Positions 34,801-42,806 of a stretch of 64,000 bases of DNA are shown here, piece by piece. How positions within the stretch are numbered: position 1 is the first letter of the stretch; each line of letters opens with the position of its first letter. The DNA is taken from assembly GCA_030041475.1 (NCBI GenBank), contig JASHNU010000025.1:1-64000 (forward strand), written 5' to 3'. This DNA comes from Candidatus Sulfotelmatobacter sp. (lineage in GTDB: Bacteria; Acidobacteriota; Terriglobia; Terriglobales; Acidobacteriaceae). Position numbers and translations under genes: made by a program. Below the pieces are notes generated by a model. That model made no database searches and was not told where the DNA came from. It saw only the letters and a list, made by a program, of their open reading frames with translations.

Positions 34801-35214
34801 ATGGATTACCTTCTCGACACAAACGCCTGCATTGCCCTCATCAATGGGTATCCACGTGCCGTCCGGACCCGCTTCGATAAGGCCCTTGCCTCTGGTGCCC
34901 GCATCCTGGTTTCATCCATTGCCCTGTTCGAGCTTTGGTACGGGGTCGCCAAGAGCGCCCGGCAGGACTTCAACCGAAAGCGACTCGAATCTTTTGTGTC
35001 CGGTCCCATCCTCATTCTTTCCTTCGACGACGCCGATTCCCATGTCGGCGGAACAATCCGCGCCACACTCGAAGCGGCTGGCAGGCCGATCGGTTCCTAC
35101 GATCTTCTGATCGCCGCACAGGCTGTTCGCCATCAACTGACGCTGGTGACCGCGAACGTCACGGAATTCTCTCGAGTGAAAAACCTGTCCTGGCAAGATT
35201 GGGCTGCGGGGTAG
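34801..35214 (+). CDS. vapC: VapC-type PIN ribonuclease toxin
   Basis: 137 residues with a complete PIN active site: Asp6 ('LLDTNACI'), Glu in 'IALFELWYG', Asp in 'PIGSYDLLIAAQA' and Asn in 'VTANVTEFSRV'. VapC toxins are Mg-dependent endoribonucleases that cut tRNA or rRNA and are held by VapB. Both genes appear intact. The ORF antisense here is a shadow. Confidence 0.9.
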   Translation: MDYLLDTNACIALINGYPRAVRTRFDKALASGARILVSSIALFELWYGVAKSARQDFNRKRLESFVSGPILILSFDDADSHVGGTIRATLEAAGRPIGSYDLLIAAQAVRHQLTLVTANVTEFSRVKNLSWQDWAAG

Positions 35215-35538
35215 GCTCCGCCCCTTTGCTTTCAATCACTTACCTGCCGTATAATCCCTCCAGTTACCTTTAAACCCCAAATTTGCACCATTCGTTGGGA
35301 TGTGGATGCGCCATTCCCCTCCTCTTCAATAGGATAGGTGCAGGTAAAAACCCAGGTATACGTGTAAGCGGGAACCAGGTTCAGTCCCGACACACTTTCA
35401 TCCGCAGGCCCAGTCAACGGGTCGTGGGAGAGATTTTGGTAGGGACGAAAAGCAGGTTCCTCACCGGGCTTCGCCCGGTTCGGAATGACATCAGGAATGA
35501 AGTGGTAGGGAGCTTAAAAAGCCAGGAGCCAGAAGCGA
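35215..35538. other. Intergenic, 324 bp with a possible gene remnant
   Basis: A reverse-strand frame (35417-35232) reads 'SGLNLVPAYTYTWVFTCTYP' with a Ser/Gly-rich, secreted-protein-like character, but has no good start or signal; it may be a relic of a larger gene. A family A repeat, inverted, lies at 35449-35490, just before the radical SAM gene. No complete gene is supported. Confidence 0.5.
35449..35490 (-). repeat. Family A repeat (inverted copy)
   Basis: Reverse complement of the 20504 element: 'AAAAGCAGGTTCCTC' to 'GGAATGAC', with inner palindrome CCGGGC / GCCCGG. Confidence 0.65.
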
Positions 35539-37743
35539 ATGCATAAGCCGATCAAGTATGTCGAAGCCGCCGCCGTCGGCGCCGCCAAGGGCACATGGAT
35601 GGTGTTTGAGCGCTTGAACCGCATCAAGCCCAATCCGTCGCCCAAGCCGAAGTGGAGCGACAAGCCGCTGCTCAAGTCCTACGAAAAGTCCAAGCCGCCG
35701 CTGGGCTGGCCGCGCTCGACCGATTCGCTCTGCCCCAGGTGTGTCCCGGAAATCCGCCAGCAGATTCTCGACGGCCACCTGCCTCACGAAGTTCTGATGA
35801 ACGAGAAGGTCGGCGAGATCAAGGCGACCATCATCGAAAAAAACGGGAAGATTTTGATGGTGAAGGAATGTCCGAAGCATGGCAAGTTCGAAGACGTGAT
35901 GTCGATCGACACGACATTCTCGAAGCACCTGGAAGACGTTTTCCCCGGCCGCGACATCCGCGCGCATAACGACGAGCACCTGCATCATCACGGATCTTCT
36001 ACTGTGAAATACGGACGCGGCTCGGTGCTCACCATCGACCTGACCAACCGCTGCAACATGATGTGCGATCCCTGCTTCATGGACGCCAACCAGGTCGGGT
36101 TCGTGCACGAGCTGACGTGGGAAGAAATCAAGCAGATGCTCGACAACGCCATCACCATCAAGCCGCGCCGGCAGATGAGCGTGCAGTTCTCGGGTGGCGA
36201 GCCGACGCTCTCGCCCTACTTCCTCGATGCGATTCGCTACTCGCGCAAGGTCGGATACAACTCGGTGCAGGCCGCGACCAACGGCATAGAGTTCGCCAAG
36301 AGTTTTGAATTCGCGCAGCAGGCAGTCGAAGCCGGCCTGCGCTACGCGTATCTGCAGTTCGATGGCATCGGCAACGCGGCCAACGCGCACCGCGCGGTGG
36401 GCAACCTGTTCGACGTGAAGCTGAAGGCGATCGAGAACCTGCACAAGGCGGGCTGCGAAATCGTGCCGGTGATCACGATCGTGAACGGCATCAACAACGA
36501 GCAGGTGGGGCGCATCGTCAAGTTCGCGCTCGATAATCCCAAGACGATCAGCTTCCTGTCGTTTCAGCCCGTCAGCTTTACCGGCCGCGACGAAGCCGTC
36601 ACCGACGACCGCCGCCAGGCGCAACGCTACACGCTGTCGCACCTGGCGCATGACGTGAAGAATCAGACTGGCCTGGGCGAGCCCGCGCGCGACTGGTTCC
36701 CAATTTCCTTCATGGGAACATTTTCCGACTGGGCAGATTTAATGCACGCGGGCGATCCAAACAACAACTGGGGCCAACTATCTTGCGGCTGTCACCCTAA
36801 TTGTGGGACGGGCATGGCGGTGATGATCGACAAGGAAACGAAGGAGAGCGTGCCGGTTACGGCGTTCCTGCATGGCGATCAGCTGGCGAAGGACATTGCC
36901 AAGGTGAACGATGCGGCGCGCGGGAAGTTCCTGACCGGATTGGGCATGGCGCTGTGTTTGATGAAGAACTACGATCCGTTCCAGTCGCCGACGCATTTCA
37001 AGCTGATGGATCTGCTGAAGAAGTTCGACAAGAACTACAACGTGACCGGGCGCAACTACGGCAAAGTCGGCCCGGACCGCACGATCGACGACGTGATGAA
37101 GCGGCGCACGGCCGATCGCTGGAACTTCCTGTTCATTGCGGGTATGTGGTTCCAGGATCTGTTCAACTACGACTTCCGGCGCACGGAGCAGTGCATTATC
37201 CCGTATGCGACGCAAGAGGGCGAGATTTCGTTCTGCGCCTACAACACGGGCGTGGGATGGCGGAACATCATCGAGAAGATGCACATGACGGCCACGCTCA
37301 CGAAGTGGTATGAGGAGCATGGGCGGCACGAGATCTTCGCGGGCGGCAAGAAAGTGAAGATGGAAGAAGAGCACGTCGACTATCTGAAGCTGCGCGAAGA
37401 GATTGTGACCAACGAATTGCAGCACGATCTCGATAAGCTGGGCATCGCGAAGACGGCGCGCGAGGAGAAGCTGCGGGCACGGGATGCGAAGCAAAAGGCT
37501 TCCGGCTCTGGGCTTTCAGCTTCCGGCGAGGCACGTGGGCCGCAGAAGAATGATGCGGCGTACAACGCGCGCATGGCGTCCTTGTATCGCGAGGTGGTGC
37601 TGAAGGAAAAGCCGGTGCAGTCGCAGGATGGGTTCATTCCTCTCGGTGCTCTAGTAACGCCCGCGCTGGCGAAGCCGAACGGCAACGGCAACGGCGCACA
37701 TGCGCCGAAGCCGGAGGTTGCCGAGCCGGTGGCGGGGGATTAG
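35539..37743 (+). CDS. Radical SAM protein, Tes-like (COG1964 type)
   Basis: 734 residues. An N-terminal metal-site motif (Cys65, Cys68, then Cys111 and His114 in 'ECPKHGKFED') is followed by the radical SAM core with 'CNMMCDPC' (Cys172, 176, 179) and 'SGGEP' (218-222). Further clusters are suggested by Cys416, 418, 422 and by 'CIIPYATQEGEISFC' (Cys552, 566). This layout and the 'NYDFRRTEQC' region match the tetraether synthase Tes/MJ0619 group, which joins lipid tails. The protein is longer than archaeal Tes. The last 150 residues are low-complexity and Ala/Pro-rich. An iso-diabolic acid or membrane-spanning lipid role is inference. The ATG at 35539 is the first in frame; no good site. Confidence 0.8.
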   Translation: MHKPIKYVEAAAVGAAKGTWMVFERLNRIKPNPSPKPKWSDKPLLKSYEKSKPPLGWPRSTDSLCPRCVPEIRQQILDGHLPHEVLMNEKVGEIKATIIEKNGKILMVKECPKHGKFEDVMSIDTTFSKHLEDVFPGRDIRAHNDEHLHHHGSSTVKYGRGSVLTIDLTNRCNMMCDPCFMDANQVGFVHELTWEEIKQMLDNAITIKPRRQMSVQFSGGEPTLSPYFLDAIRYSRKVGYNSVQAATNGIEFAKSFEFAQQAVEAGLRYAYLQFDGIGNAANAHRAVGNLFDVKLKAIENLHKAGCEIVPVITIVNGINNEQVGRIVKFALDNPKTISFLSFQPVSFTGRDEAVTDDRRQAQRYTLSHLAHDVKNQTGLGEPARDWFPISFMGTFSDWADLMHAGDPNNNWGQLSCGCHPNCGTGMAVMIDKETKESVPVTAFLHGDQLAKDIAKVNDAARGKFLTGLGMALCLMKNYDPFQSPTHFKLMDLLKKFDKNYNVTGRNYGKVGPDRTIDDVMKRRTADRWNFLFIAGMWFQDLFNYDFRRTEQCIIPYATQEGEISFCAYNTGVGWRNIIEKMHMTATLTKWYEEHGRHEIFAGGKKVKMEEEHVDYLKLREEIVTNELQHDLDKLGIAKTAREEKLRARDAKQKASGSGLSASGEARGPQKNDAAYNARMASLYREVVLKEKPVQSQDGFIPLGALVTPALAKPNGNGNGAHAPKPEVAEPVAGD

Positions 37744-37788
37744 CCGCCCCGGTCGTTACTGATCAGTTTTCAGTTATCAGTAAAATAA

Positions 37789-37817
37789 GGGCCGCCGAAA
37801 GGCGGCCCGAATATTTT
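37789..37817. terminator. Rho-independent terminator
   Basis: Stem GGGCCGCC / GGCGGCCC with GAAA loop (37789-37808) and ATATTTT after it. It ends the radical SAM gene. Confidence 0.8.
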
Positions 37818-37907
37818 GTCAGTTTGCGCGATCTGCCTTCGCCGCGACGCGTGCGTCGCTTTGCTCCTACGCGCCGAGGCCCAGGCGTTCCCCGCCCACT
37901 TGCCCAC

Positions 37908-37950
37908 GAACTACCCCGGCCCGTCGCCCGGCGACGGGCCGGGCAGTTCG
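37908..37950. repeat. Long perfect palindrome, G+C-rich
   Basis: CCCGGCCCGTCGCC / GGCGACGGGCCGGG (14 bp each) around 37915-37943, extended by CGAACT / AGTTCG outside a bulge. It lies between converging genes but carries no T tract. Confidence 0.55.
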
Positions 37951-37977
37951 CCCGATATGCGGCGACTTAAGACCTAA

Positions 37978-38676
37978 TTACTTAGCAGCGATCCTAATGC
38001 CAGCCCAGTCTGCAACTTGCGAGCCGGTCGGGGCTAGCCCTATTCTTTGGCCTATAACGAGGTAGAATGGCCCAGTTCCAGCTTGCAAGCTAGAAAGGGT
38101 GCCCAAGAGCTTCCCACCGCTGTAGACCTTCACGGTTCCGTCTCCGGTGCCGTTAATTTGAATTACGACTTTGTACTCCGTGTTCATCTGGGGAACCAAG
38201 TTGGGTGAGAACTGTTCACCCAAGTTGTACAGGAAGTCGACGTTCGGCGCATTCGCCCAAAAGCCTTCGTAGGTGGGACTCACATTGGCGTGCAAGGTCA
38301 GGTATTGGGTCAAGTCAGCGCTGGCAAGGTAGATCGCAAACGGGTTCGCAGTCCCCTCTGTTGGGGTTACCTCTGCGACGACCGTGAAAGGTGCACTGAA
38401 TGTAGCCAGCGACTGCAGGCCAGTCAGCGTGAAGTCCTCGGTCAGCCCGCTCATTTGCAGTCCGGTAGTTCCGGTGAAGGTTGTCTGCGGAGCTACAAAC
38501 GTTCCCGCAGGAGAGGACGTCGCAGCGGCTAGGTTATTAAGGAATGAGGAACTCGAAGTCCATAGGGTGAAATTGTCGAGCAAAAGCGTCTGCGCTGAAG
38601 CAGGTTGCGTGAGCTGAACAAGCGTTAGCAGCAAAACGGCAACGGACCAGAGTATCCAAGACACTGATTGTCTCAT
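37978..38676 (-). CDS. Secreted protein, LamG/concanavalin-like
   Basis: 232 residues. Signal peptide about 1-28 ('LWSVAVLLLTLVQLTQPASA'). The rest reads as a beta-sandwich: 'TFSAPFTVVAEVTPTEG', 'EYKVVIQINGTGDGTVKVYS' and 'FYLVIGQRIGLAPTGS' resemble a concanavalin A-like (LamG) fold in which a thin layer of Ser/Thr-rich strands binds a carbohydrate or protein. The ATG at 38676 has AAGGAG 10 bases upstream. It is divergent from the regulator gene at 38886. Confidence 0.65.
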   Translation of the reverse strand: MRQSVSWILWSVAVLLLTLVQLTQPASAQTLLLDNFTLWTSSSSFLNNLAAATSSPAGTFVAPQTTFTGTTGLQMSGLTEDFTLTGLQSLATFSAPFTVVAEVTPTEGTANPFAIYLASADLTQYLTLHANVSPTYEGFWANAPNVDFLYNLGEQFSPNLVPQMNTEYKVVIQINGTGDGTVKVYSGGKLLGTLSSLQAGTGPFYLVIGQRIGLAPTGSQVADWAGIRIAAK

Positions 38677-38885
38677 GGGCGTTTTCTCCTTATGGAGGCT
38701 GACAATATTCACTAACGTGGCATAGTCAACGAAGTTCCGCGTGAGCTAAGGATTAGGAAGGAAGTGCTAGGAAGATCGGGTAGTTGACGGCCAGGATGAG
38801 TTGGCGTAAGTTTCGGGCCAAGTTAGTTATCAGCAGCAAAGTGGAGCCCCACGACCCCGGGAAGGTAAGTGAGTAAGGAGGTGTC

Positions 38886-39866
38886 GTGGCTTTAGATAGA
38901 GAGTTCGAAGACGTAGTGCAGTTCGACTTGTACGAACTGGACCCAAGGACTTATCAACTCCGGCGAAGCGGAGTCATAGTCGACCTTCCACGGCAGGCCG
39001 TGAGAGTTCTTTCCTTGCTAGCGGCGCACCCGAATAAGCTGGTTACTCGACGGGAAATTAAGGACGCCCTGTGGCCCGGCGAATCTCATGGCGACTTCGA
39101 CAGCCGGCTGAACTTTGCCGTCAAAAAACTGCGTGAAAAGCTGGGCGACAACGCCGAGCAGCCGCGGTATGTTCAGACCATGCGCAACGCCGGATATATG
39201 TTCATTGCGCCGGTGCGGGCGGCGGCCGAATCCGAGTATGGCGTGGAGCAATCCAGACTCGGCAACGGCAAGGCTGGGCCGACTACCTTCGAGCTGAGCG
39301 AGCCTGCCGAGGCTCACGCTTCAAAGCTGAGATTTCGATATGGTCTGGGCGCGCTACTGATCGCTGCCGTTGGGGTGGCCGTTGCGGCGGTTGGGTTCGG
39401 GGCGTTTGCGTTGAGGCCGCGGGCGGGGAGTGCCGTCCTTAGCCCGCAGCTTGCATCGCAGGTGCAGATTTCGAATCTGGACGGAGCGGATGGCGTGCCT
39501 AAGATCGATTGGGTCAGTGAGATTTCGCCCGAGGCAGAACAGCGGATCGAAATTCGAGGAAGAGGCTTTGGGTTACACGTGCCGTACTCGCATACGGACT
39601 CGCCGTACCTCGCCATCCGCGATAAAACCTCGGATTGGGCGGCGGGCCGGATGATTCCGGAGAACTGGGACGAGGTGACGGTGGATGTGGAGAGCTGGAC
39701 CGCGGGCGAGATAGTGATCAGCGGTTTCAGTGGTGATTATGGGAAGAAAGGATGGAAACTTTCACCCGGTGATCAGGTAGAAATCGCGGTTTGGAATCCG
39801 CAAACCAAGACTGGACCGGCGATCTTTCGGGCGTGGGTAAACTCTGGCACGGATGGGGGGAAATGA
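38886..39866 (+). CDS. Membrane-tethered winged-helix regulator (CadC-like)
   Basis: 326 residues starting with GTG at 38886 behind AAGGAGG. An OmpR/PhoB-type DNA-binding domain (about 10-105: 'RQAVRVLSLLAAHPNKLVTR', 'FAVKKLREKLGDN', 'QTMRNAGYMFI') is followed by a membrane helix (about 150-172) and a C-terminal domain of about 145 residues that should be periplasmic. There is no phosphorylation domain. The layout is that of CadC/ToxR, one-component sensors that respond to an outside signal. It may control the divergent secreted-protein gene at 37978; this is inference from position. Confidence 0.82.
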   Translation: MALDREFEDVVQFDLYELDPRTYQLRRSGVIVDLPRQAVRVLSLLAAHPNKLVTRREIKDALWPGESHGDFDSRLNFAVKKLREKLGDNAEQPRYVQTMRNAGYMFIAPVRAAAESEYGVEQSRLGNGKAGPTTFELSEPAEAHASKLRFRYGLGALLIAAVGVAVAAVGFGAFALRPRAGSAVLSPQLASQVQISNLDGADGVPKIDWVSEISPEAEQRIEIRGRGFGLHVPYSHTDSPYLAIRDKTSDWAAGRMIPENWDEVTVDVESWTAGEIVISGFSGDYGKKGWKLSPGDQVEIAVWNPQTKTGPAIFRAWVNSGTDGGK

Positions 39867-39902
39867 CCTTCCGCGTGGTACCTCGCACTTCAAGGACAAT
39901 GT

Positions 39903-39933
39903 GGGCCGCCCGATCGGGCGGCCCTAATATTTT
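39903..39933. terminator. Bidirectional terminator
   Basis: GGGCCGCCC-GATC-GGGCGGCCC (a 9-bp stem plus T tract ATATTTT) between the converging regulator and PNGase A genes. Confidence 0.85.
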
Positions 39934-39975
39934 GGATGCTTGGTTTTCTTGAGAGAGCCCGAACGCCATCGTTCC

Positions 39976-41667
39976 TCACTGCGAGCACGTCGGTGCGAAG
40001 CCGGTTAGCACATTGTTGGCGGCGGAGATGTTGCAGATGTAATTGGTGCCGGTCGAGTCGATGTCGCTATAGAACTGCGAGGCAGACTGGCCGGTGTTGC
40101 CGAGGAAGTTACCGCTGGAGTCGAACTCGAGCGTGTCCTGATGCTGGGCGAAATTATTGAGCAAACTGAAGGAGCCCGCCCAGGCGCCCAGTCTGCTGAA
40201 TTGCTGGGCTCCGTAGGTTTGCCAGACTTTGGTGGTGACGTCGATGTCGCCATTGGACTGCGGGAGTTGAGAATAATCCAGAGTCAGCGGGAACTGGAAA
40301 CTCTTTGTGGATGTGGTGGTCGGCTGGCCGGGTGTGGTCACCGTGGTAGTAGAGTTAACGTCACTGGTCTGGTTGATGTTCTGCACGTACACCGTGTCGG
40401 TGATATTGAAAAACTGCTTGTTCGCAAAGTTCACACTTTCGGAAATCGTAGTAGTTACCTTTCCGTGAGAGGTGTTCACGTAGCCGCTCAGCACGAAGTT
40501 ACGGTTGGACGTTACTTTCACCGTCCCGGTAGAGGCGCTGGCGCCGACATTGATGTTCTCCGAGATGACGGGATTCGGAGCGACGGTGAGCGTGTTCTGG
40601 GTCAGAGCTCCGGTGACCGTGGTCGAGCCGGAATCGAGATAGAGAAGAAGCGTGGCCGTGTCGGAGAACCAGTTGTCGGCGTTATAAACGCTGAGCGAGA
40701 TGGTGTGCGGATCGCCGTTGCTGAGGTAGGCCGCGAAGGGAGTGAGATCGACGCGGAAAGGAGTGAAGTTCAAAGTCTGCACGCCGGGGATGGGGAACCA
40801 GAGGAAGGGATCGATGCCTCCGGTGAAAATCCAGGGGAACACGGGAGCGACGCCGGCGGGCTGGCCATCAATGGTGATCTCGGTTTCGCGGAAGCCAGTG
40901 TTGGTGCAGCTTTCGAGCTCGGTGGCGAGGTCGCTGGGCACGCAGGTGTACCAGAATTCATCGTCAATCTGGCTCTGCGAGTAGACATCGAGGTACGCGT
41001 TCTCGATGTTGGTGGGAAGCGTGAAGGTCGCAGCCAGAGTACTTGAAGTGGTGTCGAGAGCGACAGTGCCCCCGGTCGGCCCGGCGGAGAGCGGCAAAAC
41101 GACGCTGGCGGTGAGCGGAGCTGTCTGGTGGTAAGCGAGCGGGTAGAACTCCAGCGTGGCGCTCGCGGTTTGGATGCTGGTGTAGGTGCTATTCACGGTG
41201 TTGCCCAGGTAGACCGAGCCGCTCTGCGCAATGGTAAAGAGCGGAGAATAATCGGTGAGATCGCTCTCCACATGCCAGGAGGGGGAGAGCGTCGCTCCCG
41301 GCTCCGCTGTCGTTCCGAAAAAGATATTTGTTCCTCCCAGCCAGATATTGGCGGTGCGGTCGAACTGATTGCCGGCCGTCACAGAAATGTCGACTTCGAG
41401 AACAACTTTAGCCCAGGGTCCGGGGCAATCTTCGGGCGGCGTGTAGGAAAACGGATTCAGGTTGTAGTTGTTGTCAAATGTGTAGTCGCTGAACAGGGTG
41501 ACGACACACGGCTTGGTATTGGGTCGGGGTACGGTGGGATCGGCGGTGACGGTGTTGGCGGATCCGATGACGTAGGGTCCCGAGGCGAAAGCCAGTGGGA
41601 CGCCGGTGACGACGAGAAGGAAAAGGACCAGGCCGCAAAGCGTGGCTGGGGAAATGAAGCGCTGCAT
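39976..41667 (-). CDS. Secreted peptide-N-glycosidase A homologue (PF12222)
   Basis: 563 residues. Signal peptide about 1-28 ('LVLFLLVVTGVPLAFAS'). The N-terminal domain follows the PNGase A family closely: 'VVTLFSDYTFDNNYN', 'YTPPEDCPGPWAKVVLEVDI', 'GNQFDRTANIWLGGTNIFF', 'TTAEPG'. PNGase A cleaves the amide between Asn and the innermost GlcNAc of glycoproteins, including those with core alpha-1,3-fucose. The family is known from plants, fungi and a few bacteria, including acidobacteria such as Terriglobus to my recollection. The start ATG at 41667 follows GGGAGG. Glycoprotein breakdown outside the cell is likely, but activity is untested. Confidence 0.85.
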   Translation of the reverse strand: MQRFISPATLCGLVLFLLVVTGVPLAFASGPYVIGSANTVTADPTVPRPNTKPCVVTLFSDYTFDNNYNLNPFSYTPPEDCPGPWAKVVLEVDISVTAGNQFDRTANIWLGGTNIFFGTTAEPGATLSPSWHVESDLTDYSPLFTIAQSGSVYLGNTVNSTYTSIQTASATLEFYPLAYHQTAPLTASVVLPLSAGPTGGTVALDTTSSTLAATFTLPTNIENAYLDVYSQSQIDDEFWYTCVPSDLATELESCTNTGFRETEITIDGQPAGVAPVFPWIFTGGIDPFLWFPIPGVQTLNFTPFRVDLTPFAAYLSNGDPHTISLSVYNADNWFSDTATLLLYLDSGSTTVTGALTQNTLTVAPNPVISENINVGASASTGTVKVTSNRNFVLSGYVNTSHGKVTTTISESVNFANKQFFNITDTVYVQNINQTSDVNSTTTVTTPGQPTTTSTKSFQFPLTLDYSQLPQSNGDIDVTTKVWQTYGAQQFSRLGAWAGSFSLLNNFAQHQDTLEFDSSGNFLGNTGQSASQFYSDIDSTGTNYICNISAANNVLTGFAPTCSQ

Positions 41668-41771
41668 GGGAACCTCCCAGGAGATGATAGAAGCCGCGCC
41701 AATCGCGGGTTTCGCGGCAGATTCGGCGGGCAGGGAAGTGTGGCAGTTTGAAGGGTGGAGTGTCAAGCCCG

Positions 41772-42530
41772 CTAATTTCTGCCGAACACTTCCTTTAATA
41801 AATCCGTCGTCTGGGCCTCGGGATCCTTGCGGATTTTTTTCTCTTCTTCGCCGCACATCAGGAAAATGCCGTCCAGAGTTTTGTCCACGACGTATTTATC
41901 GAGATCGAACTCGCTGGCCAGAGCCTTTCCGCCGGGGGCGTTCTTGATGACCCGATTGTACTGCTCAACGACGCCGACGTGTTCCATCGACTGGTGCACG
42001 ATGGGGGTGAACGTGGTGGCGAGGTCGCCGGAAGTGGTGCGCCTGAAATATTCGGTGGCGGCAGTGTCATCGCCGGTCAGGATGAGGCGGGCATCGTGGA
42101 AGGTCATTTTCTTGAGGGCGGCAAGAAAGATTTGCTTGGCCTGGGGAGTGGCGCGTTCGGCGGCGCGATTCATGCCGATCTCCAGGTCGTCCACCTGCTC
42201 TCCCATGCCCAGCAGTCGCATGCCCTTCCCGATGGCTTCGAGCTTGGGCGGCAGAAGAATGCGGATGGCCTCGTTTTTGAGAAAACCGTCCGTTCGACCG
42301 GTGAGGGCGATGGCCTTGGTCGTGCTCACCTGGAGGGCCTCTTTCAGGCCGGCGATGATGTCGTCCTCAGCGAGGCTGGAGCCATCGTGATGGTCGTCGT
42401 AGTGCATGGCTGCGTCGGCCTTCCTGAGAACTTCTTCGACCTGGGCAGCGGAGGTGATGGAAATGAGGAGCGCGAAGGTGGCAGCGGGGACGAGGACGCG
42501 AGTGAGATTTCTCATAGGAAGATGACGCAT
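41772..42530 (-). CDS. Secreted DUF4197 protein
   Basis: 252 residues. A signal peptide (about 1-28, ending 'SITSAAQ') precedes the helical DUF4197 domain: 'DDIIAGLKEALQVSTTKAIA', 'LTGRTDGFLKNEAIRILLP', 'FHDARLILTGDDTAATEYF' and 'LVVDKTLDGIF'-like 'YVVDKTLDGIFLMCGEEE' are clear family blocks. Function unknown; all members are periplasmic. ATG at 42530 and 42515 are both plausible. It precedes the PNGase gene by 104 bp on the same strand. Confidence 0.85.
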   Translation of the reverse strand: MRHLPMRNLTRVLVPAATFALLISITSAAQVEEVLRKADAAMHYDDHHDGSSLAEDDIIAGLKEALQVSTTKAIALTGRTDGFLKNEAIRILLPPKLEAIGKGMRLLGMGEQVDDLEIGMNRAAERATPQAKQIFLAALKKMTFHDARLILTGDDTAATEYFRRTTSGDLATTFTPIVHQSMEHVGVVEQYNRVIKNAPGGKALASEFDLDKYVVDKTLDGIFLMCGEEEKKIRKDPEAQTTDLLKEVFGRN

Positions 42531-42571
42531 GATTCTACAGCACAAACGGAAACCGTGTGCCTGGCACGAAC

Positions 42572-42622
42572 AGCAGGTTGCTCAGTCGCCGTCGCGTTCG
42601 CTCCCGCAGCGTCCGGAATGAC
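42572..42622 (-). repeat. Degenerate family A repeat
   Basis: 'AGCAGGTTGCTCAG' ... 'GTCCGGAATGAC' matches the inverted form of the element at 35449. Less well conserved than the others. Confidence 0.4.
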
Positions 42623-42806
42623 AAAAATCGCGCTAGCGCAGTTGAGTTAGACAGGAAATGTGCAAACTCGTGACACGGTGCTGACAATTTTGGGCAGGCC
42701 GAAAGCCTACATTGGGACGGCTAGTCAGAGAACTGTGATTTGCCTGCGAAAGCAGCTGCACCCTCACTCCCCCTGCCCCTGACCTGGCATACAAAGGAGA
42801 TTCCAC

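Noticed and set aside
35232-35417. Reverse-strand frame of 61 residues after vapC
   Set aside because: No signal, start site or family; treated as a possible relic only.
19491-35538. Possible CRISPR array from the many short repeats
   Set aside because: The repeats are dispersed singly, vary inside and have no regular spacers; no cas genes are present.
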